The notes beneath the pieces are model-generated. The model did not search any database. It saw only the letters and a list, made by a program, of their open reading frames with translations, and was not told where the DNA came from. Below are positions 34,986 to 49,050 of a stretch of DNA of 64,000 nt, piece after piece (the first letter of the stretch is position 1; each line of letters starts with the position of its first letter). Source of the DNA: Sambucus nigra (Eukaryota; Streptophyta; Magnoliopsida; Dipsacales; Adoxaceae); assembly GCA_949130495.1 (NCBI GenBank), contig OX422207.1, forward strand, positions 374,005,868 to 374,069,867, read 5' to 3'. The position numbers and the translations under genes were made by a program.

Positions 34986-35830
34986 AGGTTTCAAAGATCA
35001 TCTTTGTCATGACGACTATCATCATGATGTCTTTAAGCTAGTGATCTCCTTTGGTAGGAATGGTATTGATAGCATCGTGAACTCCTTCCATAGTTGCAAG
35101 TCTTACTCGCCTAATGGACAAGGGTACTATTGATTACATGGAACATGCGTTTGTCCCCGTGGAGCTCGGGTTCCATCTTCTCCAGAGATGTTGGAAGCAT
35201 GCATTGTCTTCTTATTAGTTCTCAGTGGTCGCCATTTATTGTCGAAGACGCAACTCATAAGCATATATAAGATGGCATACCTATTTGGATTAGGATGGTT
35301 CATTTGTTTTTATAAGTTGATCCTCATGTATAAAATTAAGACCATTGGAGGTTGTAGACTCGTTAAAAGAGACTTGTGGTTTGAGCTTAGAAGGTAATTT
35401 TATGTCAATAGGAGAGGGAAAGGTAAATGGTGAATTTTATGAAGTGTTTGTATCAGTATTAGATAGAAATAAATTTATTATCGAATTAGTGTAATAAGGG
35501 GTGGATGTATAAGAAATGTAAAATTTAGAAAGAGGTGGAAACATTTTTTTTTTCAAAAGATGATAAGATCAAATATGCATAGATGTTGGAAATATGATCC
35601 CAAAAATATTATCATTGATGTTCAATTCCATGTCATGAGAAGTAGCATAGACTAGGGCAATCAATTAATCATATTTTGACTCGGATCCGATTCAAACGCA
35701 ATTATTTCCACTAGATTTGGAAAAAAAGTATTCTAATATGGATTATTACAAATATGAATCATTAATGTTCCAATTCAGGCCAATTAATTATATAATAATA
35801 ATAATAATAATAATTTATTAGTACATATGA

Positions 35831-35862
<32 letters not shown>

Positions 35863-35919
35863 TCTTATTAATTGATAAATATGTAGACATAATAGTTAAA
35901 CACATATGAATATATATTT

Positions 35920-35973
<54 letters not shown>

Positions 35974-36040
35974 ACAATATATGCTCGTGTGAGGTTTTTA
36001 AATGTGGAACAATTTTTTGAAAATAGTAATAAAATTTATT
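34986..36040. other. Decayed 5' end of Z and AT-rich DNA
   Basis: By position this holds the 5' end of gag, the primer site and the 5' LTR of Z, but I could not recognise the primer site or an LTR like that of E. Contains the microsatellites listed separately. Confidence 0.35.
35791..35968. repeat. Microsatellites (TAA)n and two (TA)n
   Basis: (TAA)n at about 35791-35815, (TA)n at about 35830-35856 and (TA)n at about 35921-35968, separated by AT-rich unique sequence. Confidence 0.9.
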
Positions 36041-36858
36041 TTGTGTTGATTGTTTAAAGGGTGTTTATCGAACGTTAAGATACCTAATAAAAAATCAACT
36101 CAAAATTTTAAAAATTACTATTTAAAAAATGATCAATGGCAGTGGTCTTATTGTGCATTTACTACTAATAAATTGGCAAACAAACATATATGTGAGCTTG
36201 CTGAAATAGGTCATGGAGTTCGCGAGAAGCCATTTGAAACATTTATGTGTTGAATTTTGTTTAGCAATAGTGAATGCTCAACATCTCAGATTTGATTTGG
36301 GCTCCTTACGAATTCTATGTAGGCCTCATTGTTGTCAATGTGGTCATAGGGATGATACTTCCAATTGATGCTATAAATACTTGGAAACTTGAAAGCCAGT
36401 GTCACAGGGTAGTCTAAAATGTTGCGAATGAAAGGGGGTGATCAATCAGCATTGCCCACATTAGCTAGATTGACCATAGGATTCATTATTCTGAACACTA
36501 ATACATGCATGATGAACAACAAATCCACAAGAAGAGTTGGTTGTGGGGAACATACTCACCATTTTTATCAACGATGTAAGTCAAATCATGGGGCCTTGTT
36601 CCTCCTCGTCCACCTGCTGGTCGTCATTCTAAACGTCTACTAGTGTGGGGGTGATTTTTGTATTTGGGAGATGAACTGCCCTAATTGTTCTTATAGAATT
36701 CCTTGTTCTTCCACAAGGATAATAATTACTAGAGTCACTTGATGTCAATTCATGTATTGGTAAAGTTTCATTACCATGGGTGGAACTAAAAATGTTGCAG
36801 TGAGAACTTATAAATAAAATTTATGTTTTCTAAATGGGAAAGTATTCAGATGAAGATT
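36041..36858 (+). pseudogene. Possible retroelement gag remnant with one zinc-knuckle-like motif
   Basis: A frame open at 36050-36253 (ending GHGVREKPFETFMC) is not recognised. Further on, about 36320-36375, the translation CCQCGHRDDTSN followed by a stop and C has C-x2-C-x4-D-x4-C spacing, one residue off a CCHC knuckle. Such knuckles occur in gag nucleocapsids, but one degenerate motif is weak evidence. The rest shows nothing. Confidence 0.25.
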
Positions 36859-39800
36859 TGACACCCCATAAATACTATATTAAGGGTGATCAGTCTTAAA
36901 TACCTATTTTATGAGACTGAAACATTTAATAACATTCTAATCGTTTGGAATAACATAAGAGTGAAATAAAATATGGATAAATTAAAACGATACCAATATG
37001 TTGCTAATGAAATGAATAAGTAAAATACAACCTCTACTTGCTAAGAACTCAACAATGCTAAGTTCATCTTTGGTCCTAATAGTAGAACCTACAAATGTTA
37101 GTCAACGAAAGAGGGTAAAAACCCTTTCTCCAAGAAATCTTCCACTTAACCCAATAGTGAATAAATAGAGTACACTAAAAACATATGATCCTCAAGATAC
37201 AAAATAAATCTCCAAATGCATGAACATTAACATGTAGATAACTTGTGAATTTATCATAAATATGAAGTTACATAATTCTAAACTATGAAATAAAATTATG
37301 ATGATAACCTGTGACTCTAAGTCACACATTAAATATGAGTTACGCTTAACCATAATGATCCCTACTCTCATACAACCTACCAGTATTACTATAGTGTAAC
37401 TCATATACAACATACCAACCACCAAACCTCTACTCATCCCTACTAAGCTACTCGTACAACCACTATCATTATCGATACTCAATTTAAATCTCACCATATC
37501 ACATCATCTCCAAACTTGCAACTAACACTAGATTCCATGTATGCGACGTCTAAGAAGGAAATCCAAACCAAGAACCCTTTGATATTATTATATCTATTTT
37601 AGTTAGTCGTCGATATTTAATGGTTGTTGGACCTCCATTTTATCCTAACTCATGTCACTTAAATCCATTCCCACATAATTAATGAAACTATTTTCATCCT
37701 ATAATATATATTCTTAACTCTCTAATATGATATAAGTTTATATCCCACACTCCCTATCGATGAAAGAGTTTTCAAATCAAGTAATACAATATAACCATAC
37801 GTTAAGGATTACGCATTTTCAATGTGACATCTTAACTCCCTATGAATATCTCAATCAGGGGTTTTATAATGTAAGAACATAAATAATGGTCACTATAAAT
37901 AACTTCCCACATTATGAATAGCATCCTAAGAACTCACTAGTCCAAGTGGGCATTCATTATGCCCATAGCCATGAACTATGTCATGTGAATCCAAACATCA
38001 TAAAATTATAATATAAACTGTCAGGATCTATTTGGTACGTAGGATAATTATATGATCTAATTATAACTACTTAGAACCTTACCTAATCGCATACCTTGAC
38101 TTAAGTTTAACCATGACTACCTAAATTATGTATAAGGGTATTTTTATCAGACCCATCCCGTTATATTTCCCATATAAAATTTCAATGTCATTGCCTATTT
38201 AATTAGATTAACGATGTATTTACGTACATAACTATCTCATCTATATAACAATGACAAACATCCAGTACACATACCATATCTAACATAAAGTATCACATGT
38301 GCATGCTCGACCCATCACAATAATCATAGAATCACATGGGCACACTTGACCTATAATAAAAAGGTATCCTCACATTCAATGAATAAAATATATCATAAAT
38401 TAATACTTCATACACCTCAAGGGATGTCTCGTCTCTCTACTAGTTAAATCATCCCACATCAAATTACTCCAGATATATGTGTTGAAATAACTATGATATA
38501 ACACCAGTCATGTAATAATGTACCAATGTTTATAAGGAAGGATTTAATACCATTATCCCAACTCTATAGATGGTGACCTCGGCACGTAGGATCGATATTA
38601 TGGACATGGGTTCAAACCATTGTGAACATCATGGTAGCATAAACAAAATCCCACACGCATTCCATAAAATTCCCACTAGTAAATTTTCCACGAACCCACA
38701 GACCAACCAATATGTTCAGGCGCATAAAAGCATAAAGGTAAATATACGCAATATATACATTATAAATTAAACATATAACCACACTAATGTACCCGCCCTA
38801 CTAACCAAACACGCATTGGTCCATAACCATTGATTAGAAATCCATACCAACTATATCCTCTCATGAGCTCTACGATGTTAACTGGTTAAGTAAACTCACC
38901 CACTAGTCCTAAATCGACCTTTAAAAGTAAAATCCACACTAATTTTCTTTTTTGAGTTCCCAATGTTATTTAGGTACACCAACTTATACTCGAGCATATA
39001 ATCTTATGGGTTAGGTTATTCCTCGACTCCAATGCTAAATCCCTATCATATTTACCTAGAATAACCCTAAATATCTCTTAGGAACCATATCAAAACAATC
39101 TAGAACCAATCATACCATTAAAAATGGAAAATAGTCAAAACTCACTTTAGCGACCTCTCTCAATCAATCCGTGCCCTACACTCCGATTGATTGGGTCCCT
39201 CGGACCACTAAATTTTTTCCAAAATTTAATTTTTAAACCCAATAACCAACCCTCCATTTAACTGCAAATTAATCCTAATTCAATCCAAGCTTGTTTACAA
39301 CATTATTTATATGTTTAAATCTATATTACACCAATCCTAGACATTTAAATCACGAGTTCCAGTATTTCTAATATGATTTATCATATAATTGGGCATACTA
39401 CCTTATGAAGATTCAAACTCTACCACATGGATTCTAACATGATTTACCCTCCCTATGATCATGATTTTTATTGTACTAACACGGTTTATACATAATATAG
39501 CTCATGAATATCATGAAATTTTAGGAAGTAATACCCAATTACAACCCAAATAACAACAAGACCCTAATTCTATCAATTTGATTTCAATTGACTATTACCA
39601 ACTAACTATATATTAATTCTCCATATTTCATATTTCAATCCAAATATAATCTCGTGAAGTACTACAAATCACATAAATATAAATAAATATACAATACTCT
39701 AATCAAATGGACTAATTGGAAGAAATCTACACTTCTTAGAGAACAAAAGAAAATTTGGTATATAATTCCAAACCTCATGTCCATGTATGTTCCCCCCGTA

Positions 39801-40303
39801 GCCTCCAAGCCTATAGCTATCTCTTTAGCCTCTCACTATGATTTGGTTTTAGTTACAATAATGAAGTGAATTAACCAATAAGTTTAAGTTATGTTTTATA
39901 AAATAATTTTTGCCCCGAATTAAATTTATTTTACAGGCCCTAAACCCAAACCTAAACCCATATGACTCCAAACTTTCCTAAATGGTTTAGTCAACGCATA
40001 GGCCCATTTCCCTATCTTCTGAACATGATTCAACCCTCCAAATAACTCCATAATTCGCACCTAAAATGTAACTAACAATTTATTATTCTTATTAATCAAA
40101 TCTCATATTTAACAAGAGTGCTATCAAATTTAGTATATTATGAAAGACTCAACTTTAATTTAATATTAAAATTATTCAACGTAATATATATAAAAATTTG
40201 ATTAGCCTATTATAAAAAATTGTTTTGCTCCATTTAAGTTAATTAAGCAATTTATTTAAATTTTTTGAATTAAATTAATTATTAAAAAACTCAGGGATTT
40301 ACA
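36859..40303 (-). repeat. Y: probable 3' LTR of a minus-strand gypsy element
   Basis: Read on the minus strand, a polypurine tract GGGGGGAAA (40304-40312) precedes TGTAAATCCC, and the stretch ends ATGGGGTGTCA at 36859, giving TG...CA ends. The text just upstream (TTTTGAGGACAAAAATTTG) is typical of the end of plant chromovirus internal regions. No second copy lies in the window, so the LTR call rests on the ends only. 3.4 kb, AT-rich, no coding sequence found. Confidence 0.45.
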
Positions 40304-42043
40304 TTTCCCCCCTATAAACAAATTTTTGTCCTCAAAATTTTCCATTACCCAATGCTAACAATACCTCATCATACCTTAATGACAAAATTACACCCAACAA
40401 CATAAAAGTAACTAGAGCTAATTACTATCAACCCACTATACCACGATATGCATGACTACTCATAATCTATGTAATATATTATCTTGTACTATGATAACAG
40501 TATAGACTAGCCTAATAGCACCACGTACGCCATAAAATCCCACAAGACCCTATATGACAAGAAACCAAAACTCATTATGGACCTTGTGTGTACCCTCTAC
40601 CTCATGATTCCACATCTCCACTAATTTTTCCAATTTATAAATTACCCACTCAAAACATGGGACTAATTACCCATGCCCTAAATTAATCTAACCTTAACCT
40701 TACTACATATACTGATGTCTCATTAATCAGTAATCAAATAAATCATTGAGGTAAAATTAATTGTGTTCTTCATCATATCCCAAATGACATATCCCTTCAC
40801 TACTCATCCAATCATGATTTTTTTTTTATTAGAAATGACTCGACCCATGACGCTCACAAGTAATATCACAAAATAATCATACACCAAACCCACATATCCA
40901 CATTAAGCTTCATACATATAATTATTGATACCATAGACTCACATCCTAACTCATGTATAGTGGGAACTCACACCAACTTAATGGTATCAAATAGTGAGTA
41001 TATTTCCACACCATAGCCTCATTTGTATATAATAGCTCATTCTAGATTAACACTCGACCCAGACATACACATAATCCTATTATGGCATGAGTGATAGGAA
41101 TTGAAAACTGAATATGACTCTAAAAGACGTATAAAATTTAAATAAACACTTGGTCACACAAGGCTTCACCATCACCTATTGATGTGTCATGCAATCAATA
41201 AAATAATCTAAACCAACTGCTACATCTGGGGTGTCGAAAGTAAGACCAACAATGGTAAATCACCATCGACAGAATGAACTATTAACGGATCCTACCTATA
41301 ACATCTTAAAATCACTTTTGTACATCCCTTTACTACAAGTCTTTATGATATGTGCTAGATTCTCCTCTCACTAATATGACCTTGGTAAAATATTTTCTCT
41401 CTCCTTATGTTTCTAGATTTCACTTAATCTATTCATGCAGAACACATGCAAGAAAATAATAAACAAAGTATTTTTTCCCTTAAGTATCCACCTCCTCAAG
41501 TGTAAATATAAACCAACTCATAACTCTAACAACTATTTTACTATCATGTCATGATCATGATCTCGAGTTATAAACCATATTCTCTTATGAATCCCATGCG
41601 TAATTTTCATTATCAAACATATCTTGACACTTGAGCATAACTTAAAATCATCTTCCTAACGGAATTAATCACACATATACATCTCATTATAGCATTTGTA
41701 AGATGCTAAAACTTAGTAATCAATCACTTATTCACCTTGATGTATTCAATCATATAGACGGGTCTTTTATAAACCTCCTTGTCTTCGAAAAACAACCATA
41801 ACATGAGTGGACTTTAAAACTACGATGGGTCCCTTCTAAAACACCTTTTTTTTAAGGTCGGAACAATAATTGTCACTTATTCTATCTACAATTATGAAAA
41901 AAAAAATCCATGACTCCCAATCACAACAACTTCCATAATAATCTTCACTAAGTGTAGAGTATATCCCTGTCCAAAGCCGAGGACTATCCTTACTCTATAT
42001 TACCCAATGAATTTCTCTTGACACAATCCTTTTACGCTTTACT
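40304..42043 (-). other. Likely internal 3' region of element Y, no readable coding
   Basis: Lies on the inner side of the Y LTR and should be its 3' internal sequence, cut by the insertion of X at about 42044. I found no protein motif in either direction; stops are dense in all frames. Confidence 0.3.
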
Positions 42044-42804
42044 TTTAAAAACCCACAATTTAAAAATAAGTTCGGGTAAATTGTTTTCTTGGAAATAATG
42101 TTTTAGTCAAACCAAAGAGTAAGTTGTATAAAGTAGACATAGTATATTATATGAAGGACCTATAATAACTATTAGGTTCTTCGGATTAAAAACCTTTATT
42201 ACGAAATATATTTTTTCTAAATATTCTGGACATATTTAAATTATTATTATTATTATTATTGTTGTTGTATGATTATTAGTAGTAAAACACTTGACTAAGT
42301 GAATAATAATCAATCATGAAATTGGTGGAAATCCAATGAATTACAGAAAGTATACGGTGGAAAGAATATTTTGGTTTGAACTTAAGTGGTAAAAACTATG
42401 AATAAAAAGAGTTAAATAAAGTATCTAGATATTTATTTGTATATAATATTATTTTAATCAAAATATCTAAGATATTTCTATATAATATTATTTAGTTGTT
42501 GGATATTTTCATTTCAAAAGGTATAAATAAGAAGCGAACCTAACCATTTTTCTCACACCTTCCCCTCCCTCATGACACTTTTGTTCTAACCTACGAAGGT
42601 ATACGAACTGAATAGTCAGTATTATTTCTATGGTATATGGAAGATTGTGTAGGGTTGGTTTGGTTGAATAATTATAAGTTTTAAATATACATGTGCAGTA
42701 AGATGAAAGTAAAGAAGAGTCCTCCTCCTTTGGTACGTTTTATTTCAGTTTTCTTTTAAATGTTGTTATAAGATCTGTACATATATAAATATAAATATAT
42801 GTTG

Positions 42805-42862
<58 letters not shown>

Positions 42863-43257
42863 CCAGGCTATAGTACATCATGGTCTATACATCATCCGTG
42901 CATCACATCTAATTGTAGGCCCTAAAAAACTTTTTTTTTCAAATTTTATATTTTTTCCTTGAAATTAACCTTCCAATCAACCCATTTGCAAAAAAATAGG
43001 ACAAAATACATTTTTTAGCTATTTTTAAAAAATCCACAAAAGATTCCTAAAAATACCTTATTTATAAGGGTCTGTGCCAGCAGTTTTTTGTGGAATTTTT
43101 AAAAATAACTACAAAATGTATTTTCACATGGGTTGATTGGAAGGTTAATTTCAAGGAAAAAATTTAAAATTTGAAAAATAGTTTTCTAGGGCCTAGAATT
43201 AAGTGTGATGTATAGTGCATGATGTAGGTGAGCCTTCCTCTCTCTCTCTCTCTCTCT

Positions 43258-43299
<42 letters not shown>

Positions 43300-45158
43300 T
43301 GTGTGTATATGCACAAGTGTGCGTGTTACAATGGAAAAAGGACTGGAGTTAAGTTCCTAGTGGTTATCTAGCTAGAAAAGACAGGTTCTTTAATTTAAAG
43401 CAAAACACAAATAGTTAAAGTACATATTAAAAATGCCATTGTTTTTGTCTTTTAACATTCATATCTTTTAAACCGTTATTCAGAAAAATATGCAGAACTA
43501 ACAGTTGAGTTCGTAGTGTCAAATAGAACATTTTAGTATATAAACATTTTATAATTGACACTATTTTCAATCAATCCAAATTTAGGCCATTGCGTCAAAT
43601 TAAGGTCCCAAATTATTAGTCACGAAAACATTAGTATTATCCTATAAAGCTCGTACCTTAAATTTACCTCCATTATTTAACATGTTTTTCTACGAACCAA
43701 ATTATCAATTTACCACCTCACAAACCTTACATTATCACTTTTTCCCAAACATATATTTTGACAAAATTATATCATTGGACTCAGTCCCCACATGAAAGTT
43801 ATGTATAAATATTAATCTGCTACCTGAATATCCATGTCAATTTAATTCAATTATGAACCAAGCTACGTATAGTGTAATGCTTCCACGACCATAGAGAAAG
43901 AACGAATATTATATATACATATAAACTAGAAAGATGTTTATTTAGAACTATCCGTTATAACCTTGCATTAAAAATCAGAGCCAAAGACAATAGATGCAAC
44001 TTGTATCAAGTCAGTCAACAATGCCATGTAAATATTGGTAGGTCATTCTATTTCACTATTAAATTCAAGCTTATACCTTTGAAGTTACGGCATTGTTTAT
44101 ATCACTTTGTGATAGCCCCTGAACTCATGTTCTCATTTATAATATATTTGGTCTAGTTCATAATTTATAGTGAATATTGATTCAATCTTTATCGACTTAA
44201 TACTCTAGCCATCCAGAAACCCTTATAGCCTATGATTTCAGTCAACCCACTTATTTTAGTTATTTTTATCCGAATTACAGTACACCCATGTATCCTATTC
44301 AAACCATGATTTCAGTTAATTTTCCCTGATTATAGTACACCCCTACAAGTTATAACCATTATCAGTGAAACCTCATAGCATACATTGCAATTCAGGTATT
44401 AGACCTTAGTATACCATGATAGTTCTAATTAGACTATAGGACTCAGATGGTGAGTGCCTAGATTTTATTTTCTACATACGCATGAGTTCCACTTTAGCTT
44501 ATTATTCTAACCCATTTTATTATTTCCCAATTACTGGGATTACTCGTCCAAAGGTTTCGAATAATATTGTAACGGTATGTCTACGCATTGGAAGCCACTA
44601 TAGTTAATAATTTATGGGTAATCTGGTTATAGTATAAACTTTATATTTATAGCTCGATAAAAAACATATCCAGTTATAATCACCATACTACTCTTTTGTA
44701 TATCGAAGACTTCAGTCCACCCCTATTCAACACTATTGATATTTTCGTTTCCTTAAGATTACTATAAACTGTGTTATATTACCAGCATTTCAGTCCCACT
44801 TATGCTATCAAAACAAACTCTGGTACATACCTTGTTATTGAATTACAATTATCTACATGGAAAAGTTTTCCTTATTCTTTTTCTTCCAATTATTTTAAAT
44901 AGGTGCCTGTAAACAATGCAGAGTCATTTAAGCTATGGTTATATGAATATCGAGAATAGTTTTTTTTAGAGAATAGTCAAACAAAAAGGTTGTTAATTAG
45001 ACAATGAGATATGCATAAATCATTTGTACAGTTGAAATTGTGGATTATAACACCGTGGGATAAAAATAAAGTTTGCTCTTTTGAAAGAATTAATTGTTTT
45101 CGTTATGTTCTATTATTTATTAAGATAAACCTCACACTCGAGAAATCGGGATGTGACA
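42044..45158 (+). repeat. Left LTR of X
   Basis: Start aligned to the better kept right copy (TGTAACAACACACAATTT at 49820); the end TGTGACA precedes the primer site. About 3.1 kb, including a MITE and its microsatellites of about 0.5 kb. Confidence 0.65.
42805..43298. mobile_element. Foldback MITE with microsatellite arms
   Basis: A near-perfect long inverted repeat. The left arm is about 42863-43047, the right arm about 43081-43238, and the loop about 33 bases. Matching blocks include CCTTGAAATTAACCTTCCAA with its complement on the right (43135-43160), TAGGCCCTA with TAGGGCCTA, and TACATCATG with CATGATGTA. Outside the arms the inversion continues as (AT)n(GA)n on the left (42805-42862) and (CT)n(TA)n on the right (43238-43298). 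No coding capacity. (TA)n-flanked MITEs are known in plants (rice Micron); membership in that family is not claimed. Confidence 0.85.
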
Positions 45159-45161
45159 ATG

Positions 45162-45173
45162 TGGTATCAGAGA
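45162..45173 (+). other. Primer binding site of X
   Basis: TGGTATCAGAGA, one base off the initiator methionine tRNA primer site, four bases after the LTR end. Confidence 0.8.
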
Positions 45174-46979
45174 TCAACTAGGTTATGTATCCTATACAGG
45201 ACATAAGCTGAGCATTATTAGTAAGTTAGTGATTCAGATCATAAGGATCGTAAGGATAAGATGTTTAGACATGGGTAAGGAAAATTATCTCGAAATTACA
45301 TATAAGATACAAGGATTTTAGTTAAGAAAGGGTATAAGTGTCCATTGGTAAGGTGAAGATATTTATATAGAGGGATTATGGAATTAAATCATTGAACAAT
45401 AATTAGGAGATATATGATTAATTTCAATATTAATATTTTAAGTGGCTGAAAGAATCATTATGAATTTAATATTGTAAACATTGTGATTGATGGTTAGAGA
45501 TGTACTGAGAAATTTATCTTAGGAAAGGATTGTATGTACTATACTCCATAACTCTGTACATATAGCACAGTTCTTTTGTCTAAACTATTCAATTGTTACT
45601 CCACTTGAAAATAAATTATTTCATTTGGAATTTGAAAATCTTTCATATTTGAAAGTTATGACATTTCTCTATTGACCTTTTATTATCATCTTCCCCATTA
45701 TACTCTTGTTATACTGTATATTATTCACATTAGATTATGAGAAGAATTACTTATGTTAGAATGATACCTGTTCAGGATCAGATAAGAATCTATTAAAAGA
45801 GTTCCTCAGTGAACATTGGGAGTTTCTCTAGAACGAAATTGAGGGCATTGTTACGATTAACCGTTCTATTCTTTAGAATGTAATGGTACTACTTACTAAA
45901 TTCAATCCCATAACTAAAATTTCCCAAAATCCTACACCAACGTAGTTACAAATTCCAATTATTTAACCAATACCATATGCCTTATAACCATTGTTTATTA
46001 CTTCTTAAGTCCACCATGATTTAGTATATTACTGAAAATTCACTATCCCTAGAAACATTAGAAGTTTTGTATTGAAACATAATTCTTACCCCTAAATAAC
46101 AAGAATCATTGCGATCAGATGAAACCTTACCAAATAACCCTACATGACCTTGATACCTCATATGTATTTTCCTTAAAAACCATCTTTCCAAAGCAAACCC
46201 AATCTGAAACCATGATAATCTTATTAATGAACAATGTGGCTTTTTTTCCATGGAAGGAGAAGTATAAAATTTCTTCATTTTTCTAAATTTAAATGTGAAT
46301 AAAGCCATATAAATACAAATAAACGATGACGATGAATTTTACCAAGAATTCCTAAGTTCTTATCCAAAATAATAGTTATTTATCTTACTCAACGAAACCT
46401 TTTCTAACATACCTTGTATTATCTGAAACCCTTATCCTCATATTACTAGTTATTTTCCTTACTAAGCTACTATGAATCATCAGAAAATTGTTAGTTAACA
46501 ATAAATAAATTTAGAGATACCTACTTAACCTCATGTTTTTATTATCAATAACCCCTTAACCACATCTAACAAATTACTTCTTTACACATACAATTCTCTC
46601 CAAAACTTAGGTACTCGTTATTTTATAAATAAATGATACATAAGCCTAATCCTTGTTTTATACAACTCATTAGTTTTCAGAGCATGTAAGATCATTAAAA
46701 AAATGTGCTGGATAGTAGTCTATTAAATTTAGAATGCCATTATAAGTAGATCTACAATGTACCCCAGTAAAATTCTTCAAATATAGTACCCTATGACCCT
46801 ATAGAATTCTAAGCACCGACTGATTAGGAATAACCATCCAAATCAAGGTAACCATCGGTTCGATCCCCATCACAACTAATTACATCCACCCTATTACACG
46901 TTTCTCAAATATCCAAGTAGTACCCATTTAAGTGTAATTCCTACTTTTCATATTGATGTTGTCTCTTACATTAATATAG
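45174..46979. other. Non-coding remnant of X (gag to RT region expected)
   Basis: AT-rich, stops in every frame, no gag, protease or RT motif recognised on either strand. The distance from primer site to RNase H is under 2 kb, so much of gag-pol is deleted or unrecognisable. Confidence 0.4.
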
Positions 46980-47200
46980 GAAACCATAATCTTCTAATAT
47001 ATGGTGGAAAGTTTCATGTAGACTCAGGTAACATAAGTTCAAAATACATCTTCTCCCAAAAGGACTTGAATTTGATACAGAGATGTTGAATGGAATTTTT
47101 GGAAGATTACATATTCAAGTTAGACTACCATCCAAAAAAAGGAAACCTTATATCCAAAACCTTAACACGAGACTGTGTTGAAAAAGTTAATAACTTGAAT
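46980..47200 (+). pseudogene. RNase H C-terminal remnant of X
   Basis: Translation gives LIYGGKFHVDSGNISSKYIF, then SQKDLNLIQR, a stop, and MEFLEDYIFKLDYHPKKGNL with ISKTLTRD. This follows the chromovirus order (LYGE...[20 protein letters not shown], then the DYD...[15 protein letters not shown] block). The catalytic TDH is now VDS. One stop in the region. Pol order places integrase next, as found. Confidence 0.8.
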
Positions 47201-47289
47201 TCCTGTGATGTTGTTTCTACCAAAAGAGAAATATGATCTTCATCTAACCCCGCCTTTTTTTAGATTTCACAAAAACTACTGCTTACCCA

Positions 47290-47770
47290 AATTTGAAAAA
47301 AAAAGCTTATGAAAATAACTCCAAGATCCCTTGTGATAAAAACAAACCCAAAGTAAGACCCAAGAGTTATCGTACGATAGGAAAACAAGTTTATAATTTA
47401 GAAATAGATTACATGTACCTGATAAATTATCACTACGCTAAGAGATATCAAAAGAAGCTCATCGTTGTAGACTCATGATACACCCTGAAAGCTAAAAAAT
47501 GCATCATGAATGAACGAAATAGCATTGGTATCCCAATATGAGAGTGATATTAGAACTTTTGAGAAGATGTCTTAATTGTCACCACGTCCAAAATAAAATA
47601 ACAGTGCCCTAGTAGAATTTTCCAAACTCTTTCGATACCAGAATGGAAATTGGATAATTTAATAAGGAATTTTATTGGTGTACTGTCTCGTACATCCCGA
47701 GGATATAATTCAGCGGATGATAGTAGAGCCACCCACCAAATTTGCCATTTTCTTCAAATACTGATTATTT
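47290..47770 (+). pseudogene. Integrase remnant of X
   Basis: At 47618-47760 the translation reads LSIPEWKLDNLIRNFIGVLS, RTSRGYNS and ICHFLQ. This matches [19 protein letters not shown] and the TKSSHFLP region of T. The catalytic aspartate of MDF is replaced (RNF). The open stretch 47293-47478 is lysine-rich and probably the decayed zinc-binding part, but I cannot align it. Confidence 0.75.
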
Positions 47771-49050
47771 CCCAAAGCTTAGTATTAGTTTTGTAGTAAG
47801 GTGGTTAACATGAACAATTAATTTAGAGCATTTGAGTAGAAAAAATAGACATACCTAGAAGCTCAAACTACATCTAATATTAAGGAAATTCCCTTTTGTA
47901 TGGTACGAACCACCCCGAGTGAATCAGTTAGATTGAAAATCATTATGACTCAACATGATCCTACCATGATTACATAAATCATTTTCAAGTATGGTTCCAA
48001 AAATTAATGACTAAAACTTTATAAACGTCAATATTTAAATCCCCAAAATATTTCCAGTTTTGTATACTCTTATAAACATACTTCAAATAGCAGTATCTTT
48101 ATGTTGAACGATGCAAATATTAGTGACCTCATTCACATAGTTTCACCAACTACATTTAAGAAAACCCCATTTTCTCAGTAGTACACTTTAGATTACGTCA
48201 ACCCATCTATCTATTAGGTCCACATTTTTTAAATTTGTAGGGTATATCTAGAGTAGCCCCGATATACCTTAAATAATTCTTTTGCATTTTTATATCCCTG
48301 GTAGATTCCAGGAGATTATTTCTATAATATTAGATATCTTAACCCTAGTAATCCTTAGTAAAATCATGCAAACCAGAGAACTAATTGAATCAAACTAGCC
48401 TATCTGAAATACCCAAAACTATTCAACATTACCGTATGTCCTAATTATTAGATTACTAGAAGTCAAATCATATAAATGCATTATTCTAGAATTTAGGAAG
48501 TTAAGTAAACCTGACCTCAAGATTCTAAGTACACCTTCCCTTAGTATGTAAATTGTTTTACAAGGTTATCAATTATGATAAATCATTGATGTATTATCCC
48601 CAACTACTCAATAAGTGATTTAAAAAAATAGTAACATCATCTAGTAGTTCCTTAAAGTGTTCTCTATCAATAGAAATTTTAGCGGAAAAAACAAGCATAA
48701 AGTACTGCACCACAAGAATATGGATTGTAATTCTTATAGTATACTTGATAGTTTAGATAGAAAATGGATTCGATTTAGACTTCGAAATAAAAATTTTATC
48801 ATCAAACTTTGCTCACATTTACTATCATTAGTAAAGTCTAAAAGGCCTTAGAAATTTTAGCCATTTTAAAAATAGTTCCAAAGTAATATTTTCCAATTTC
48901 AAGAACAATTGCCCTTATAATTTATTACTTTTACCAAATAGCATACATAGAGTGAGATAAAATTTGAACCGAACTTGGCAAATTATTCGAGAAAATACCT
49001 TTATTCAACTTTAGGGATTATCAGTTCTGATTGTGAAAATGAAGGTTGGA
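47771..49050. other. AT-rich decayed interior of X
   Basis: No reliable motif. One open frame (48657-48851) is unlike anything I recognise. Confidence 0.35.

Noticed and set aside
35188..35397. Plus-strand hydrophobic frame of 69 codons
   Set aside because: Lies over the decayed 5' end of the Z gag on the other strand; no motif or support.
43300..45100. Possible host gene or promoter in the AT-rich part of the X LTR
   Set aside because: No open frame above about 50 codons and no splice-consistent series; it ends in an LTR terminus and primer site.
46021..46308. Minus-strand frame of 95 codons in X
   Set aside because: No similarity, AT-rich surroundings, single short frame.
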